Assembly (NCBI GenBank): GCA_947626815.1
Contig: CANQTN010000002.1
Span: 1-64,000, forward strand
DNA length: 64,000 bases
DNA from: an uncultured Clostridia bacterium
GTDB lineage: Bacteria; Bacillota; Clostridia; TANB77; CAG-508
Reading direction: 5' to 3'
Position numbers and translations under genes: made by a program. Below the pieces are notes generated by a model. That model ran no database searches. It saw only the letters and a list, made by a program, of their open reading frames with translations, and was not told where the DNA came from. Positions 19,172 through 29,492 of the stretch are shown piece by piece. Every line of letters starts with the position of its first letter. Position 1 is the stretch's first letter.

Positions 19172-21895
19172 TTGGAAAGTAAAAAGTGGTTTAATCAAGA
19201 GATTGATGAAGTAGAAAAAAAATTGGAGACTGACTTAAAAAATGGATTAACAACAGAGCAAGTAAATAAAAAAAGAGAACAATATGGCTTAAATCAGTTA
19301 CAAGCAGCAAAAAAGAAAACATTATTACAGAGATTTATAGATCAATTTAAAGATTTTTCAATAATAATATTAATAATTGCTGCTGTGGTATCTGGAATAG
19401 TAGGAGTAGCAGAGGGAGAAGGAATAACAGATACAGTTATAATTTTAATAGTGGTTATTGTAAATGCTATAATAGGTGTAACACAGGAGTCAAAAGCAGA
19501 AAAATCATTGGAAGCTTTACAAAAATTAACTGATCATGCATCAAAGGTAATTAGAAATGGAGAAGTGACAGTAATACCAGCAAAAGAACTAGTACCAGGA
19601 GATATAGTAGTATTAGATACAGGAGATTATATACCTGCAGACTTGAGAATTATTGAGGCAGTAAACTTGAAATCTCAAGAATCATCATTGACTGGAGAAT
19701 CTGTACCAGTAGAAAAAAATATAGAAAAACTTGTAGAAGAAGATATTGGAATTGGAGATAGAATAAATATGCTATTTTCTTCTAGTTTAGTAACTTATGG
19801 TAGAGGAAAGGGTATTGTAGTTGAAACAGGAATGACGACAGAGGTTGGAAAAATTGCAGGAATGATAAATAATACAGAAAAACAAGAAACACCTTTGCAG
19901 CAAAAATTAAATAAATTGGGAAAAACTCTTGGAATAGTAGCAATATCAATTTGTATATTGATTTTTTTAATAGGATTAATACAAGGAAAAGAACCAGTAA
20001 ATATGTTTATGACAGCAGTAAGTTTAGCAGTAGCTGCAATTCCAGAAGGATTAGTTGCTGTATCAACAATTGTTTTAGCAATTGGAGTTCAAAAAATGGT
20101 TAAAAAGAATGCAATTGTAAAAAGATTGCCAGCTGTAGAAACTTTGGGAAGTAGTACAGTAATTTGTTCAGACAAAACTGGAACTTTAACACAGAATAAA
20201 ATGACTGTTGAAAAAATATTTATAAATGGTAAAACAGAAGATTTAGAAAATATAAAAGAAATAGATGAAGATTTAAATAAACTAGTATATGCAAATATGC
20301 TATGTAATGATACCAAAATATCAAGCGATGGAAATTTAACAGGAGATCCAACAGAAACATCATTAGTTGATATGGCATTTAAATTAAATTTTGATCCTTC
20401 AATTTATGATAGAACACCACGTTTGCAGGAAGTTCCATTTGATTCAGATAGAAAATTAATGACAACTGTAAATAAAGTAAATGGAAAATATATTGTGTAT
20501 ACAAAAGGTGGAGTTGATGAATTATTAAAAAGATGTAATTCTTATTTAATGAAAGGGGAATTAAAACAAGATTTAGAAAGTTATTCAATTGTAATAAGAA
20601 AACATAATGAAGATATGGCAAAAGAAGCTTTGAGAGTTTTGGCGTGTGGATATAAAGAAATAGAACATGAACCTACAGAAAAAGAAATGGAGAGCATTGA
20701 AAATGACTTGATATTTATTGGTATGGTAGGAATGATAGATCCACCAAGAGAAGAAGCCAAAAAGGCAGTAGAAAAATGTAAAACAGCAGGAATAAAAACA
20801 GTTATGATAACAGGAGATCATAAAATAACAGCAACAGCTATTGCAAAAAAATTAGGAATATTAGAAAATGAAAATGAAGCTATAACAGGGGCAGAATTAG
20901 AAAAAATGTCAGATGAAGACTTAGAAAAAAATGTTAGACAATACTCTGTTTATGCTAGAGTTTCGCCAGAACACAAAGTTAGAATTGTAAAGGCATGGCA
21001 GAAAAATGGAGAAATAGTAGCAATGACAGGAGATGGAGTTAATGATAGCCCAGCATTAAAAACATCAGACATTGGATGTGCTATGGGGATAGTAGGAACA
21101 GATGTTGCAAAAGAAGCTGCTGATGTAATTTTAACAGATGATAATTTTGCAACTATAGTTTCGGCCGTAGAAGAAGGAAGAAGAATTTATGATAACATTT
21201 TAAAAGTAATACAATTCTTATTATCAAGTAATATAGGTGAAATATTTGTATTGTTAGTTGCAACACTTTGCACACCTTTATTTGCAAAATGGTTTGGAAT
21301 TATGGATATAAATCATTTGGAAATTTTGTTGCCAATTCACATATTATGGATAAATTTAGTAACAGATTCTCTTCCAGCGTTAGCATTAGCATTTGATCCA
21401 GCAAATTCAGATATAATGAATAGAAAACCAGAGAAACCAGGTAAAGGAGTATTTACTAAAGGAATGACATGGAGAATTATATATCAAGGATGTATGATTG
21501 GACTTATTACACTTAGTGCATTTATTATTGGATTAGCAACAACAAACACACCAATAGAAGGCTTGACATTAGATGAATCTAAAATTGAAGTTGGTCAGAC
21601 AATGGCGTTTGTTACACTTGCATTATCAGAACTAGTACATGTGTTTAATGTCAGAGATAACAAAAAATCGTTATTTAAAACTAAAGTATTTAATAATAGT
21701 AAATTAATTTTAGCAATAATGCTATCTACCTTATTAATGCTTGTAATACTTGCTATACCAATTCTTAGAACTTTATTTAGTATACCAATACTTCCAATAG
21801 GAAATATTATAGAATTAATATGTTTAATATTTGCACCTATTGTAATTGTAGAAATATTTAAATTATTAAAGATAAATACGGCAAAAGATGAATAA
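19172..21895 (+). CDS. Calcium-type cation-transporting P-type ATPase
   Basis: A P2-type ATPase of 907 aa that uses ATP to pump cations, probably Ca2+, across the membrane. The N-terminal cation ATPase domain is followed by the actuator loop with LTGES, helix M4 AAIPEGL (Ca-type signature), phosphorylation site SDKTGTLTQN, nucleotide site KGGVDELL, hinge MITGDH and MTGDGVNDSPALK, then M5-M10. I chose TTG 19172 behind AAAGGGTGG; the in-frame extension to 19088 lacks a ribosome site. No CGG sites despite many glycines. Confidence 0.92.
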   Translation: MESKKWFNQEIDEVEKKLETDLKNGLTTEQVNKKREQYGLNQLQAAKKKTLLQRFIDQFKDFSIIILIIAAVVSGIVGVAEGEGITDTVIILIVVIVNAIIGVTQESKAEKSLEALQKLTDHASKVIRNGEVTVIPAKELVPGDIVVLDTGDYIPADLRIIEAVNLKSQESSLTGESVPVEKNIEKLVEEDIGIGDRINMLFSSSLVTYGRGKGIVVETGMTTEVGKIAGMINNTEKQETPLQQKLNKLGKTLGIVAISICILIFLIGLIQGKEPVNMFMTAVSLAVAAIPEGLVAVSTIVLAIGVQKMVKKNAIVKRLPAVETLGSSTVICSDKTGTLTQNKMTVEKIFINGKTEDLENIKEIDEDLNKLVYANMLCNDTKISSDGNLTGDPTETSLVDMAFKLNFDPSIYDRTPRLQEVPFDSDRKLMTTVNKVNGKYIVYTKGGVDELLKRCNSYLMKGELKQDLESYSIVIRKHNEDMAKEALRVLACGYKEIEHEPTEKEMESIENDLIFIGMVGMIDPPREEAKKAVEKCKTAGIKTVMITGDHKITATAIAKKLGILENENEAITGAELEKMSDEDLEKNVRQYSVYARVSPEHKVRIVKAWQKNGEIVAMTGDGVNDSPALKTSDIGCAMGIVGTDVAKEAADVILTDDNFATIVSAVEEGRRIYDNILKVIQFLLSSNIGEIFVLLVATLCTPLFAKWFGIMDINHLEILLPIHILWINLVTDSLPALALAFDPANSDIMNRKPEKPGKGVFTKGMTWRIIYQGCMIGLITLSAFIIGLATTNTPIEGLTLDESKIEVGQTMAFVTLALSELVHVFNVRDNKKSLFKTKVFNNSKLILAIMLSTLLMLVILAIPILRTLFSIPILPIGNIIELICLIFAPIVIVEIFKLLKINTAKDE

Positions 21896-22001
21896 ATTTA
21901 TGATGGCACTTATATTTTCCTTGATATTTTTTTTCAAATATGATAATATATTTCTATAAAATGGGAAAATAAATTAAAGACATTCAAGGGAGATGAAGCA
22001 A

Positions 22002-23576
22002 ATGGAAAATAAATTTTATGTAACAACACCAATATATTATCCAAGTGGAAAATTTCATATAGGAACAGCATATACAACTGTACTAGCAGATAGCATGAAA
22101 CAGTATCATAAATTAAAAGGTGAAGATTGTTATATGCTAACAGGAACAGATGAACATGGACAAAAAATTGAACAAAAAGCCAAAGAAACTGAAAAAACAC
22201 CAAAACAATATGTAGATGAGATGGCACAAATGGCAAAAGACTTATGGAAAATTATGAAAATAGAATATGATGATTTTATACAGACTACAGAAGAAAGACA
22301 TGAAAAAATAGTACAAAAAATATTTGACAGATTTATGGAGCAAGGAGATATTTATAAAGGGGAATATGAAGGATGGTATTGTGTACCTTGTGAGAGTTTT
22401 TTTACGCAAACACAATTAGTAGATGGAAAATGTCCAGATTGTGGGCGAGAAGTAAAGCTAATGAAAGAAGAAGCATACTTTTTTAATATGAAAAAATATG
22501 CAGATAGACTTTTAAAATATTATGAAGAACATCCAGATTTTATAAAACCAGAATACAGAAAAAATGAGATGATAAATAATTTTATAAAACCAGGTTTAGA
22601 AGATTTATGTGTAACTAGAACATCATTTGATTGGGGAATAAAAGTATTAAAAGATCCAAAACATGTAATATATGTATGGCTAGATGCTTTGACAAATTAT
22701 ATAACTGCATTGGGATATTTATCAGAAGATGAAAGCAAATTTAAGAAATATTGGCCAGCGGATTTGCAGATTGTGGGAAAAGATATAGCAAGATTTCATT
22801 TAATATATTGGCCAATATTCTTAATGGCATTAGATTTACCACTACCTAAAACAATTTTTGTTCATAATTGGATTATAATGAAAGATGGCAAAATGTCAAA
22901 ATCAAAGGGAAATGTAATTTATCCAGAAACATTAATTGAAAGATATGGACTAGATAGTGTAAAATATTTTTTACTAAGAGAAATTCCAGTTTCGCAGGAT
23001 GGTATATTTTCTCCAGAATCATTTATAGAAAGATATAATTTTGATTTATGTAATGATTTAAGCAATTTAGTTAATAGAACAGTCTCTATGGTTAATAAAT
23101 ATTTTACTGGAAATGTTCCAAAATATAATGGAACACCAAATGATGTTGACGAAGACATGGAGAAATATGCGCTAGACCAAATAGAAAAATTTGAAAAGAA
23201 ATGGAATAATTATGAAATAGCAAATGGTATTCAAGAAATTTGGAATTTAATATCAAGAACCAATAAATATATAGATGAAACGATGCCATGGAATTTAGTA
23301 AAAGAAGGACAAAATGAAAAACTGGAATCATGTATGTATCATTTGATAGAAAATTTAAGAAAAATAGCAATTTTAATAAAACCATTTATGCGAGAAACAT
23401 CAGAAAATATATTTAGTCAAATAGGAATTAAGGAAAATGATAAAAAAGACTGGAAAAATTTAAAACTATATGATAAAATTGAAAATGTAAAAGTAACACC
23501 AAAAGGAAACCCTATTTTTATGAGGTTAAATTCAGAAGAAGAAATAAAATTTCTAAAAGAAATAATAAAAAAATAA
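22002..23576 (+). CDS. metG: Methionyl-tRNA synthetase
   Basis: Class I synthetase, 524 aa, charging tRNA-Met. YYPSGKFHIGTAYTT holds the HIGH-type motif, the insert carries a zinc knuckle (CVPCE ... CPDCG), and KMSKSKGN is the second catalytic loop. The anticodon-binding helical domain follows. The C-terminal dimerising tRNA-binding domain found in many longer MetG proteins is absent; the gene simply ends after the anticodon domain. ATG 22002 follows GGGAGATGA; an ATG at 21993 in the same frame is possible. Confidence 0.95.
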   Translation: MENKFYVTTPIYYPSGKFHIGTAYTTVLADSMKQYHKLKGEDCYMLTGTDEHGQKIEQKAKETEKTPKQYVDEMAQMAKDLWKIMKIEYDDFIQTTEERHEKIVQKIFDRFMEQGDIYKGEYEGWYCVPCESFFTQTQLVDGKCPDCGREVKLMKEEAYFFNMKKYADRLLKYYEEHPDFIKPEYRKNEMINNFIKPGLEDLCVTRTSFDWGIKVLKDPKHVIYVWLDALTNYITALGYLSEDESKFKKYWPADLQIVGKDIARFHLIYWPIFLMALDLPLPKTIFVHNWIIMKDGKMSKSKGNVIYPETLIERYGLDSVKYFLLREIPVSQDGIFSPESFIERYNFDLCNDLSNLVNRTVSMVNKYFTGNVPKYNGTPNDVDEDMEKYALDQIEKFEKKWNNYEIANGIQEIWNLISRTNKYIDETMPWNLVKEGQNEKLESCMYHLIENLRKIAILIKPFMRETSENIFSQIGIKENDKKDWKNLKLYDKIENVKVTPKGNPIFMRLNSEEEIKFLKEIIKK

Positions 23577-23591
23577 AAGGGAGGAATAATA

Positions 23592-23786
23592 ATGAAAAAA
23601 ACAAAAGAAAGCAAAAAAACAACTAAAGATGAAAAAAAAGAAAAGATAGGAATAGGTGACATAATTTTTAGAGCAATAATAATTATTTCCATATTTCTTA
23701 TATGTGTAATATTTAGTGTATTTTATATAAAAAATATGTCACAGCAAATTAATAATAATAATATAACAATACAAGATAAAAGTTAA
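23592..23786 (+). CDS. Small single-pass membrane protein
   Basis: A protein of 64 aa: a Lys-rich cytoplasmic N-terminus (KKTKESKKTTKDEKKEK), one membrane helix (about residues 29-50), and a short Asn-rich outer tail. It starts 15 bp after metG behind GGGAGG and is followed by a terminator, so it is probably co-transcribed with metG. No family recognised. Confidence 0.6.
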   Translation: MKKTKESKKTTKDEKKEKIGIGDIIFRAIIIISIFLICVIFSVFYIKNMSQQINNNNITIQDKS

Positions 23787-23793
23787 ATATCAT

Positions 23794-23826
23794 AAAGTGT
23801 CGTGAAATGTAAAAGCGACACTTTTA
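23794..23826 (+). terminator. Rho-independent terminator after metG operon
   Basis: Stem AAAGTGTCG / CGACACTTT with loop TGAAATGTAAAAG, followed by TTAT. Closes the metG and small membrane protein unit. Confidence 0.85.
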
Positions 23827-23922
23827 TATTAATATTATAAGTAAAAAAATTGTAAAATATACTATTAAAAAAGTGAAAAATGATATATAATAATGATATA
23901 TAATAAAAAAGGGATGAAATAA

Positions 23923-24879
23923 ATGAACAATGATAGACAATATGGTATTTATGAAGTACAGACTAAAGAAAAAAAATATGACATTAAAAAAATCATATTA
24001 ACAATATTGATGATTATTGTTTTAGTATTCTTAATAAATATTGCAAAAAATTCGATAGGTATTATAGGAAAACATGAAGTTTATGAAGAATATGAATTAC
24101 AAATGTCAGCATTAAAAAATGAGGAAGAATATAAAAAAGCACAACAGCAAAAAGAAGAACAAAAAAAGCTAGAAGAAAATAAAAAAAGAGAAGAGCAAGC
24201 TAAAAAGGATAAGCTTCCAAAGTTAACTGATGAAGGCAAAAAAAACATGGAAAATATATATCATTCAGAAACTAAAAGAGCATTTTTGACTTTTGATGAT
24301 GGACCATCAACTGTAACAACAAGTATTTTAGATACCCTAAAACAAGAAAATATTAAAGCCACATTTTTTGTATTAGGTTCTAGAGTGGAAGCTATGCCAG
24401 ATGAAGTAAAAAAAATATATGAAGAAGGACATTACATAGCGAATCATGGATATAGTCATGTATATGAATCAATTTATTCTTCACCACAAGCTGTATTAGA
24501 TGAATACAATAAATGTAATGACGCAGTGAAAAATGCAATTGGAATACAAGAGTATAATTCACATTTATTTAGATTTCCAGGAGGATTGCCAGGAGGAAAA
24601 TACGTTAATATAAAAAATCAAGCAAAAGAATTATTAATGCAAAATGATATAGTAAATGTTGATTGGAATGCACTTTCTGGAGATGCAGAGACAACTAAAC
24701 CAACAATAGAATATGAAATGCAGAGGATACAACAAACTGTGTCAGGGAAAAGCAGTGTAGTAATATTATTACATGATGCACAAGCTAAAAAAGCAACAGC
24801 AGATGCATTACCTCAAATTATTGCTTGGCTTAAGGAAAATGGATATGAATTTAAAAATTTTTATGATATTATAAAATAA
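23923..24879 (+). CDS. Polysaccharide deacetylase (NodB domain), membrane-anchored
   Basis: A protein of 318 aa. One N-terminal membrane helix (about residues 22-42), a Lys/Glu-rich coiled-coil stalk (about 60-105), then the NodB domain: AFLTFDDGPS (metal-binding Asp-Asp), IANHGYSH (metal His pair), FRFPGG, VDWNALSGD and a C-terminal VILLHDA. These are the five catalytic motifs of carbohydrate esterase family 4, which remove acetyl groups from peptidoglycan or chitin-like sugars outside the cell. A role in wall modification fits the lysozyme gene downstream. Confidence 0.9.
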   Translation: MNNDRQYGIYEVQTKEKKYDIKKIILTILMIIVLVFLINIAKNSIGIIGKHEVYEEYELQMSALKNEEEYKKAQQQKEEQKKLEENKKREEQAKKDKLPKLTDEGKKNMENIYHSETKRAFLTFDDGPSTVTTSILDTLKQENIKATFFVLGSRVEAMPDEVKKIYEEGHYIANHGYSHVYESIYSSPQAVLDEYNKCNDAVKNAIGIQEYNSHLFRFPGGLPGGKYVNIKNQAKELLMQNDIVNVDWNALSGDAETTKPTIEYEMQRIQQTVSGKSSVVILLHDAQAKKATADALPQIIAWLKENGYEFKNFYDIIK

Positions 24880-24891
24880 AGGAGAGAGAGA

Positions 24892-27199
24892 TTGTCTGAA
24901 ATGGATATGGAAGAAAAACTTAAATATTTAGGATTGGATTTAGATAAAATACCATCATTTATAAAAAAATTCAAACCATTAGAATTTAGAATACCTAAAT
25001 TCTATGATGAGAGGCAATATAGACAATATAGATATATACCAATAAAAGACATACAAATACTATTATCGCCAACTAATAGATTAGATGATATAGAAGAAAA
25101 ATATAAAAAAGCTAGCCCTTTGGCTGATTATTTAGATAGTAAAAAAGAAAAAAATATTTTGAAACATACTACTTTTTTAAATATGTTAAAACAAGTAAAA
25201 ATTGAAGATATAGAAAAAATAGAAGAAGAACAAGAAAACTTAAACAAAAATATTCCATTCAAAGTAAAATTCAAAGGAAATTACTTATGGCAAATTTACT
25301 ATTCTGAAAATACAGATCAATATTTTATGTTAGTACCAACTGAAGATGCAGATTATTCAACATTTTTTTATTTACTAAAAAAACAATTAGAAAAAAAGAA
25401 AATAGGAAAAATTTTTGTACCAATTAGAAATATAGGCTATAGTAATGAATATTTAAAAAAGTCGGAATTTGAAGATCTTGGAAATTATTTATGGTTATTT
25501 ACAAAAGATTGGCCATTAATATATGAGGTATATGATAAAAAAGATGCTTTAAGTATACAAATTATAGGAGAAACACGGAGTTTATGAAAAAATAAAGAGC
25601 CCATATAAAATAGTTTTAAATAATGCAGAAGAAGCAAAGAAATTTTATAAACTTATTAAAGCAATGTTTATACTTCAGACGGAAATGCCAAATTATTTTA
25701 CATTTAGAACCAATATAGGAAAAGCAGGAAATATAGAATTTTTTATTGAAGATAGAAAAATAGAGTATGAAAATATTACTAAATTTATTAATGATGAAAT
25801 TATAATAGGAGAATTAAGATGCCAAGAAATTCAAAAATTAGTAGAAACTAGTAGCAATAAATTGGAAAACTTAAAAATAGAAGTTGCAGCACAAGAAGTT
25901 GAGTATAGGGCAAAAGAAAAGCAGATAACTACATTCTTGGAATGTAAAAAAAGTTTTTTTGGAAAATTTAAATATTATTTTAAATATAGTAAAAAGAAAA
26001 ACAATGGAGAACTTAAAGAAAAAGTGCAATTAGATGAAGAAGATATGATAGAAGAACAAGGAGAGGAACAAGAAAGAAAAATTAATAGAATAAGAAATGA
26101 AAAAACAAAAGATGATAAAGTAAAATCTAATTACACATTAGAAGAATTATTGGAATTATATAAGAAATTGGAAAAATTAGAAAAACAATTAAAAAATATT
26201 GTTCAAGATTTAAATAGTTTAAAATTAAAAAGAAAAAATATGGAAAAAAAGATAAAAAATGCAACATTATTCATTGAAGAAATAGATAAACACAAAAAAA
26301 GTATATTTGAATTTTGGAAATATACTAACAAAGATGAAATGTCTGTATTACCAGAAGGAGAGCAGGAAGTAGTTGATATAATAAAGAAAATTACTAAAGT
26401 ATTTGACTATGAAGAAGATTTTGAAAAATTTGGCAAAAAGATGGACAAGTTACAAAGAAAAAATTTAACAAAACAAGAGACAGATAGCTTATATATTAGT
26501 GCTACAAATGTATTAGATATTTTAAATAAAATAAAAAGTAATATATCAATACCAAAAGATATACAAGATAGTTTGAAAGATTTGAAAAATGAAGCAATGC
26601 AGAAAAAAAGACTAAATGGAAATGAAGAGTTTGACTTTTTTGGAGGAATACTACAAGATCCATCTAAAGTATCAACAATTAATAATCAAAAACATAGAGA
26701 ACTGCCAAAAGATAAATATAGTATTTTAGACATTAGTCCAAATACAAAGCAATTAAATTATAAACTAGAATTAGAAAAAGTAATAAAAAATATAGAAATA
26801 GCATTAGAAAAGATAAAAATTGTTGATGATTTACCAGTATATAAAGCAACTGAAAATAAATTATTAGATGAAAAAGAATTCAATATATTTGAAGTTAATC
26901 CAGAAAAGGAAATACATAATATAATAAAGACTAAAGAAAACAAAATTAATTTTTACAAAATAAACTTAAAAAAAGATGTAAATGGTGTAAGTTATACTAA
27001 CTGTATATTTTATGACAATCAAAATAAAACATTACCAATAGGACAAGATTTATCTACAAAAATTTTAATAGACATTTCAAAGTTAGACATGAGGATAAAA
27101 AGAAAAAAAATATTTAAAATAGTTCATTTCAATGATGAAAATGATGATTTTTCAGATATTACAATAAAAACAGTAAAAGTTTTTGAATATGATATTTAA
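24892..27199 (+). CDS. Large coiled-coil hypothetical protein, +1 shift at CGG
   Basis: A protein of 768 aa after skipping the C at 25576. The zero frame stops at ETRSL; the corrected reading ETGVYEKIKSPYKIVLNNA joins directly to the downstream frame, which stays open for a further 540 codons to 27199. The N-terminal part is globular (IPKFYDERQYRQYRYIP), residues about 300-430 are strongly coiled-coil with a Lys/Glu-rich middle, and the C-terminal part is again globular. Start TTG 24892 follows AAGGAGAGAG. No signal peptide. I do not recognise the family. Confidence 0.7.
25576..25579 (+). other. C-GGA +1 frameshift site (coiled-coil protein, Gly229)
   Basis: Zero frame ACA-CGG-AGT-TTA-TGA. 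Skipping C gives ACA-GGA-GTT-TAT, and the gene runs on for 1.6 kb. Confidence 0.78.
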
Positions 27200-27217
27200 A
27201 TAAACAAAAAAATTTCC

Positions 27218-27247
27218 TTTGCATATAATAAAATATTCAAAGGAGGT
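27218..27247 (+). promoter_or_regulatory. Hairpin overlapping the lysozyme ribosome-binding site
   Basis: CCTTTG at about 27218 can pair with CAAAGG at about 27238-27243, and the latter is the first part of the Shine-Dalgarno sequence CAAAGGAGG before the GTG start at 27254. The loop is about 14 bases of A/T. Folding would partly hide the ribosome site. It could also be a weak terminator for the preceding gene. Confidence 0.4.
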
Positions 27248-27253
27248 TTTTGA

Positions 27254-28505
27254 GTGAAAAAATTTCAAGTAGTAATAGTATTTTTTATAATAATATCAAT
27301 AGTATTTTTTATTAACCAAAATACATATGCAATATCTCCGTTATCTGAACCAAGATATCGCGGGATTGATGTAAGTGATTGGCAAGGTTATGTGAATTAT
27401 ATTCAGGTTCGAGAAAGTGGAATAGAAATAGTATATATTAAGGCTAGCCAAGGAAGCAATATAAAAGATCCGTATTTTGATATAAACTACGAAAATGCAA
27501 AAGCAAATGGATTAAAAGTAGGATTTTATCATTTTTTAACAGCAACAAATGTAGCAGAAGCAGAACAGGAAGCAAAGTTTTTTACTTCAGTAATAACGGG
27601 AAAATCTGCAGATTGCAAGCTTGTAATGGATTACGAAGTATTTGGTGGAGTGAGTATTAATGAATCAAATAAAATTGCAGAAATATTTTTAGAAACGGTA
27701 AAAAGATTAACAAATAAAGATATAATAATCTATAGTGATTTATCAAATAGTAGAAATAGATTTAATTCAAATCTTGCAAATAATTATGAACTATGGCTTG
27801 CATATTATGGAAATTATAACGAGATAATTGATGAATCTACAAATTGGAATAATTGGATAGGAATTCAATATACAGATAGAGGAATTGTCAGTCGGAATTA
27901 ATGGAAATGTAGATGAAAATTTATTTACTGAAAGTATATTTTTATCAGATACATCACTAATATCTAATACAGAAGGAGCAATACAAAATTTTAATACAGA
28001 AACTAAAAATTATATAGTGCAAAGAGGAGACACATTGTCTGAAATAGCAGAGAGGTTTGGAACTACAGTACAAGAAATAGCTCAAATAAACAATATACAA
28101 AATCCAAATCTAATTTTTCCAGGTCAAGTATTAAAAATATTGACAAATTCGACTATAAATGCATCTGAGACTAGAGGTGTTGGAAGTATAACATATACAG
28201 TACAAAGAGGAAACACTTTATCACAAATTGCACAAAGTTATAATGTTACTGTAAATGAAATTGTAGAAATAAATAATATACAAAATCCAAATTTAATTTT
28301 TCCAGGAGAAAAATTAAGAATTACGCGAAGTAATGTGCAAAATTTAAATCCAGTTTTACAAGAAAATTATTATATTGTAAAAAAAGGAGATACATTAAGT
28401 GGGATTGCTAGAAGATATGGAGTGAGTGTTAGATATTTGATTAATATAAATGGTATCAGAGTTCCAAATTTGATTTATTCAGGACAAATATTAAAAATCT
28501 CTTAA
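27254..28505 (+). CDS. GH25 lysozyme with three LysM domains, +1 shift at CGG
   Basis: Secreted muramidase of 416 aa cutting the glycan chains of peptidoglycan. Signal peptide (about residues 1-27), then the GH25 domain: [15 protein letters not shown] (catalytic Asp), [24 protein letters not shown]. The zero frame ends at IVSRN; skipping the C at 27893 gives [14 protein letters not shown], the normal GH25 ending, then a linker and three LysM repeats (each [24 protein letters not shown] with IPNLIFPGQ) that bind peptidoglycan. Start GTG 27254 behind AAAGGAGG. Without the shift the enzyme would lose its wall-binding half. Confidence 0.9.
27893..27896 (+). other. C-GGA +1 frameshift site (GH25 lysozyme, Gly214)
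   Basis: Zero frame AGT-CGG-AAT-TAA. Skipping C gives AGT-GGA-ATT-AAT-GGA (S-G-I-N-G), the conserved terminal motif of GH25 domains. Confidence 0.85.
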
Positions 28506-28640
28506 TAGTTGTATATAAAGTTTCATATAATAGAAAATTATAGGATAAGTATTTTATAAAAAAATAGACATTAAGTCTTGAAAAATATATTTTAATGTAA
28601 TATAATAACACTATAAATTAAAAAAGGATGTTGAAATATT

Positions 28641-29162
28641 ATGGCATATTCACAAAAAATAAAAAATGAAGTTTTACAAAAACTAATGGAAGAAGGAGTA
28701 AGGGTTTCTAAGTTAAGTTTACAGTATGGGATGAGTGTAGTAACTATTTACAAATGGAAACGTGAAAAACTAGCAGAAATAGCTGATAATGAAGAAAAAT
28801 TGAAGGCTAGTCAGGGAAAGAAAGACGATTTTTTTCAGACAAATAGGAAAAACTTTTTTGATAGAGTAAAAGTAAATGCAGAAGATATAGATGAAAATGT
28901 AAAAAGAGAGATTATAAAAAGAGAAAAAAACTTTTATAATACTATAAAAAAGTATCTACAAGAGAAAAGACAAGAAATATATGTTAATATGCAATCTGAG
29001 GATTATCAGATACAGAAAACAGCCGTAGAACAGTGGGATAAAATGGATGCATTAATGGAAAGATTAGAACAAAATAGAGAAAATAAAGAATATATAAATG
29101 CTTTATATGAAAAAGTATCTAGATTACAAAATATTGAAAATAATAAGTATAGATCGTTTTAA
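28641..29162 (+). CDS. Helix-turn-helix protein (transposase-like HTH)
   Basis: A protein of 173 aa. Residues 1-40 form an HTH of the transposase/Hin-like type (KLMEEGVRVSKLSLQYGMSVVTIYKWKRE). The rest is helical, charged and coiled-coil-like (KREKNFYNTIKKYLQEKRQE). No transposase catalytic domain and no inverted repeats around it, so it is more likely a DNA-binding regulator than an active transposon part. Behind AAAGGATG. Monocistronic, before tRNA-Leu. Confidence 0.6.
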   Translation: MAYSQKIKNEVLQKLMEEGVRVSKLSLQYGMSVVTIYKWKREKLAEIADNEEKLKASQGKKDDFFQTNRKNFFDRVKVNAEDIDENVKREIIKREKNFYNTIKKYLQEKRQEIYVNMQSEDYQIQKTAVEQWDKMDALMERLEQNRENKEYINALYEKVSRLQNIENNKYRSF

Positions 29163-29232
29163 AATTATTAGACGATTTAAAAGATATGTGCTAATATATT
29201 AGTATATATCTTTTAAAAAATAAATTAAATAT

Positions 29233-29319
29233 GCCGATGTGCTGAAATTGGTAGACGGGCCAGACTCAAAATCTGGTATCAGAAATGGTGTGTGGGTTCG
29301 AGTCCCACCATCGGCACCA
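29233..29319 (+). tRNA. tRNA-Leu (CAA)
   Basis: Class II tRNA with long variable arm. Acceptor GCCGATG/CATCGGC, anticodon stem CCAGA/TCTGG, loop CTCAAAA giving CAA, T-loop GGTTCGAGTCC, encoded CCA at 317-319. Confidence 0.93.
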
Positions 29320-29403
29320 ATGACGTATCTGTTTGAACTAAAACTAGATATAATAAATATAGGAAATGACAAATCCACAAACGTGGTTTTGTCGATATAG
29401 AAT

Positions 29404-29453
29404 AAAAAATTCACATCTGAATCGTCAAATTACAGATGTGAAATTTCTTTTTA
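29404..29453 (+). terminator. Rho-independent terminator after tRNA-Leu
   Basis: Stem TTCACATCTG / CAGATGTGAA with loop AATCGTCAAATTA, followed by ATTTCTTTTT. A second small hairpin (GACAAATCCAC / GTGGTTTTGTC) lies just upstream at about 29367-29393. Confidence 0.88.
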
Positions 29454-29492
29454 TAGAACATTATTACAAGTAAATAAGTAAGGAAAATAATA

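Noticed and set aside
28641..29162. Active transposase
   Set aside because: Only the HTH part is present; no catalytic domain or inverted repeats.
29199..29414. Minus-strand ORF over tRNA-Leu (GGTRTHTPF...)
   Set aside because: A well-known spurious translation of tRNA sequence.
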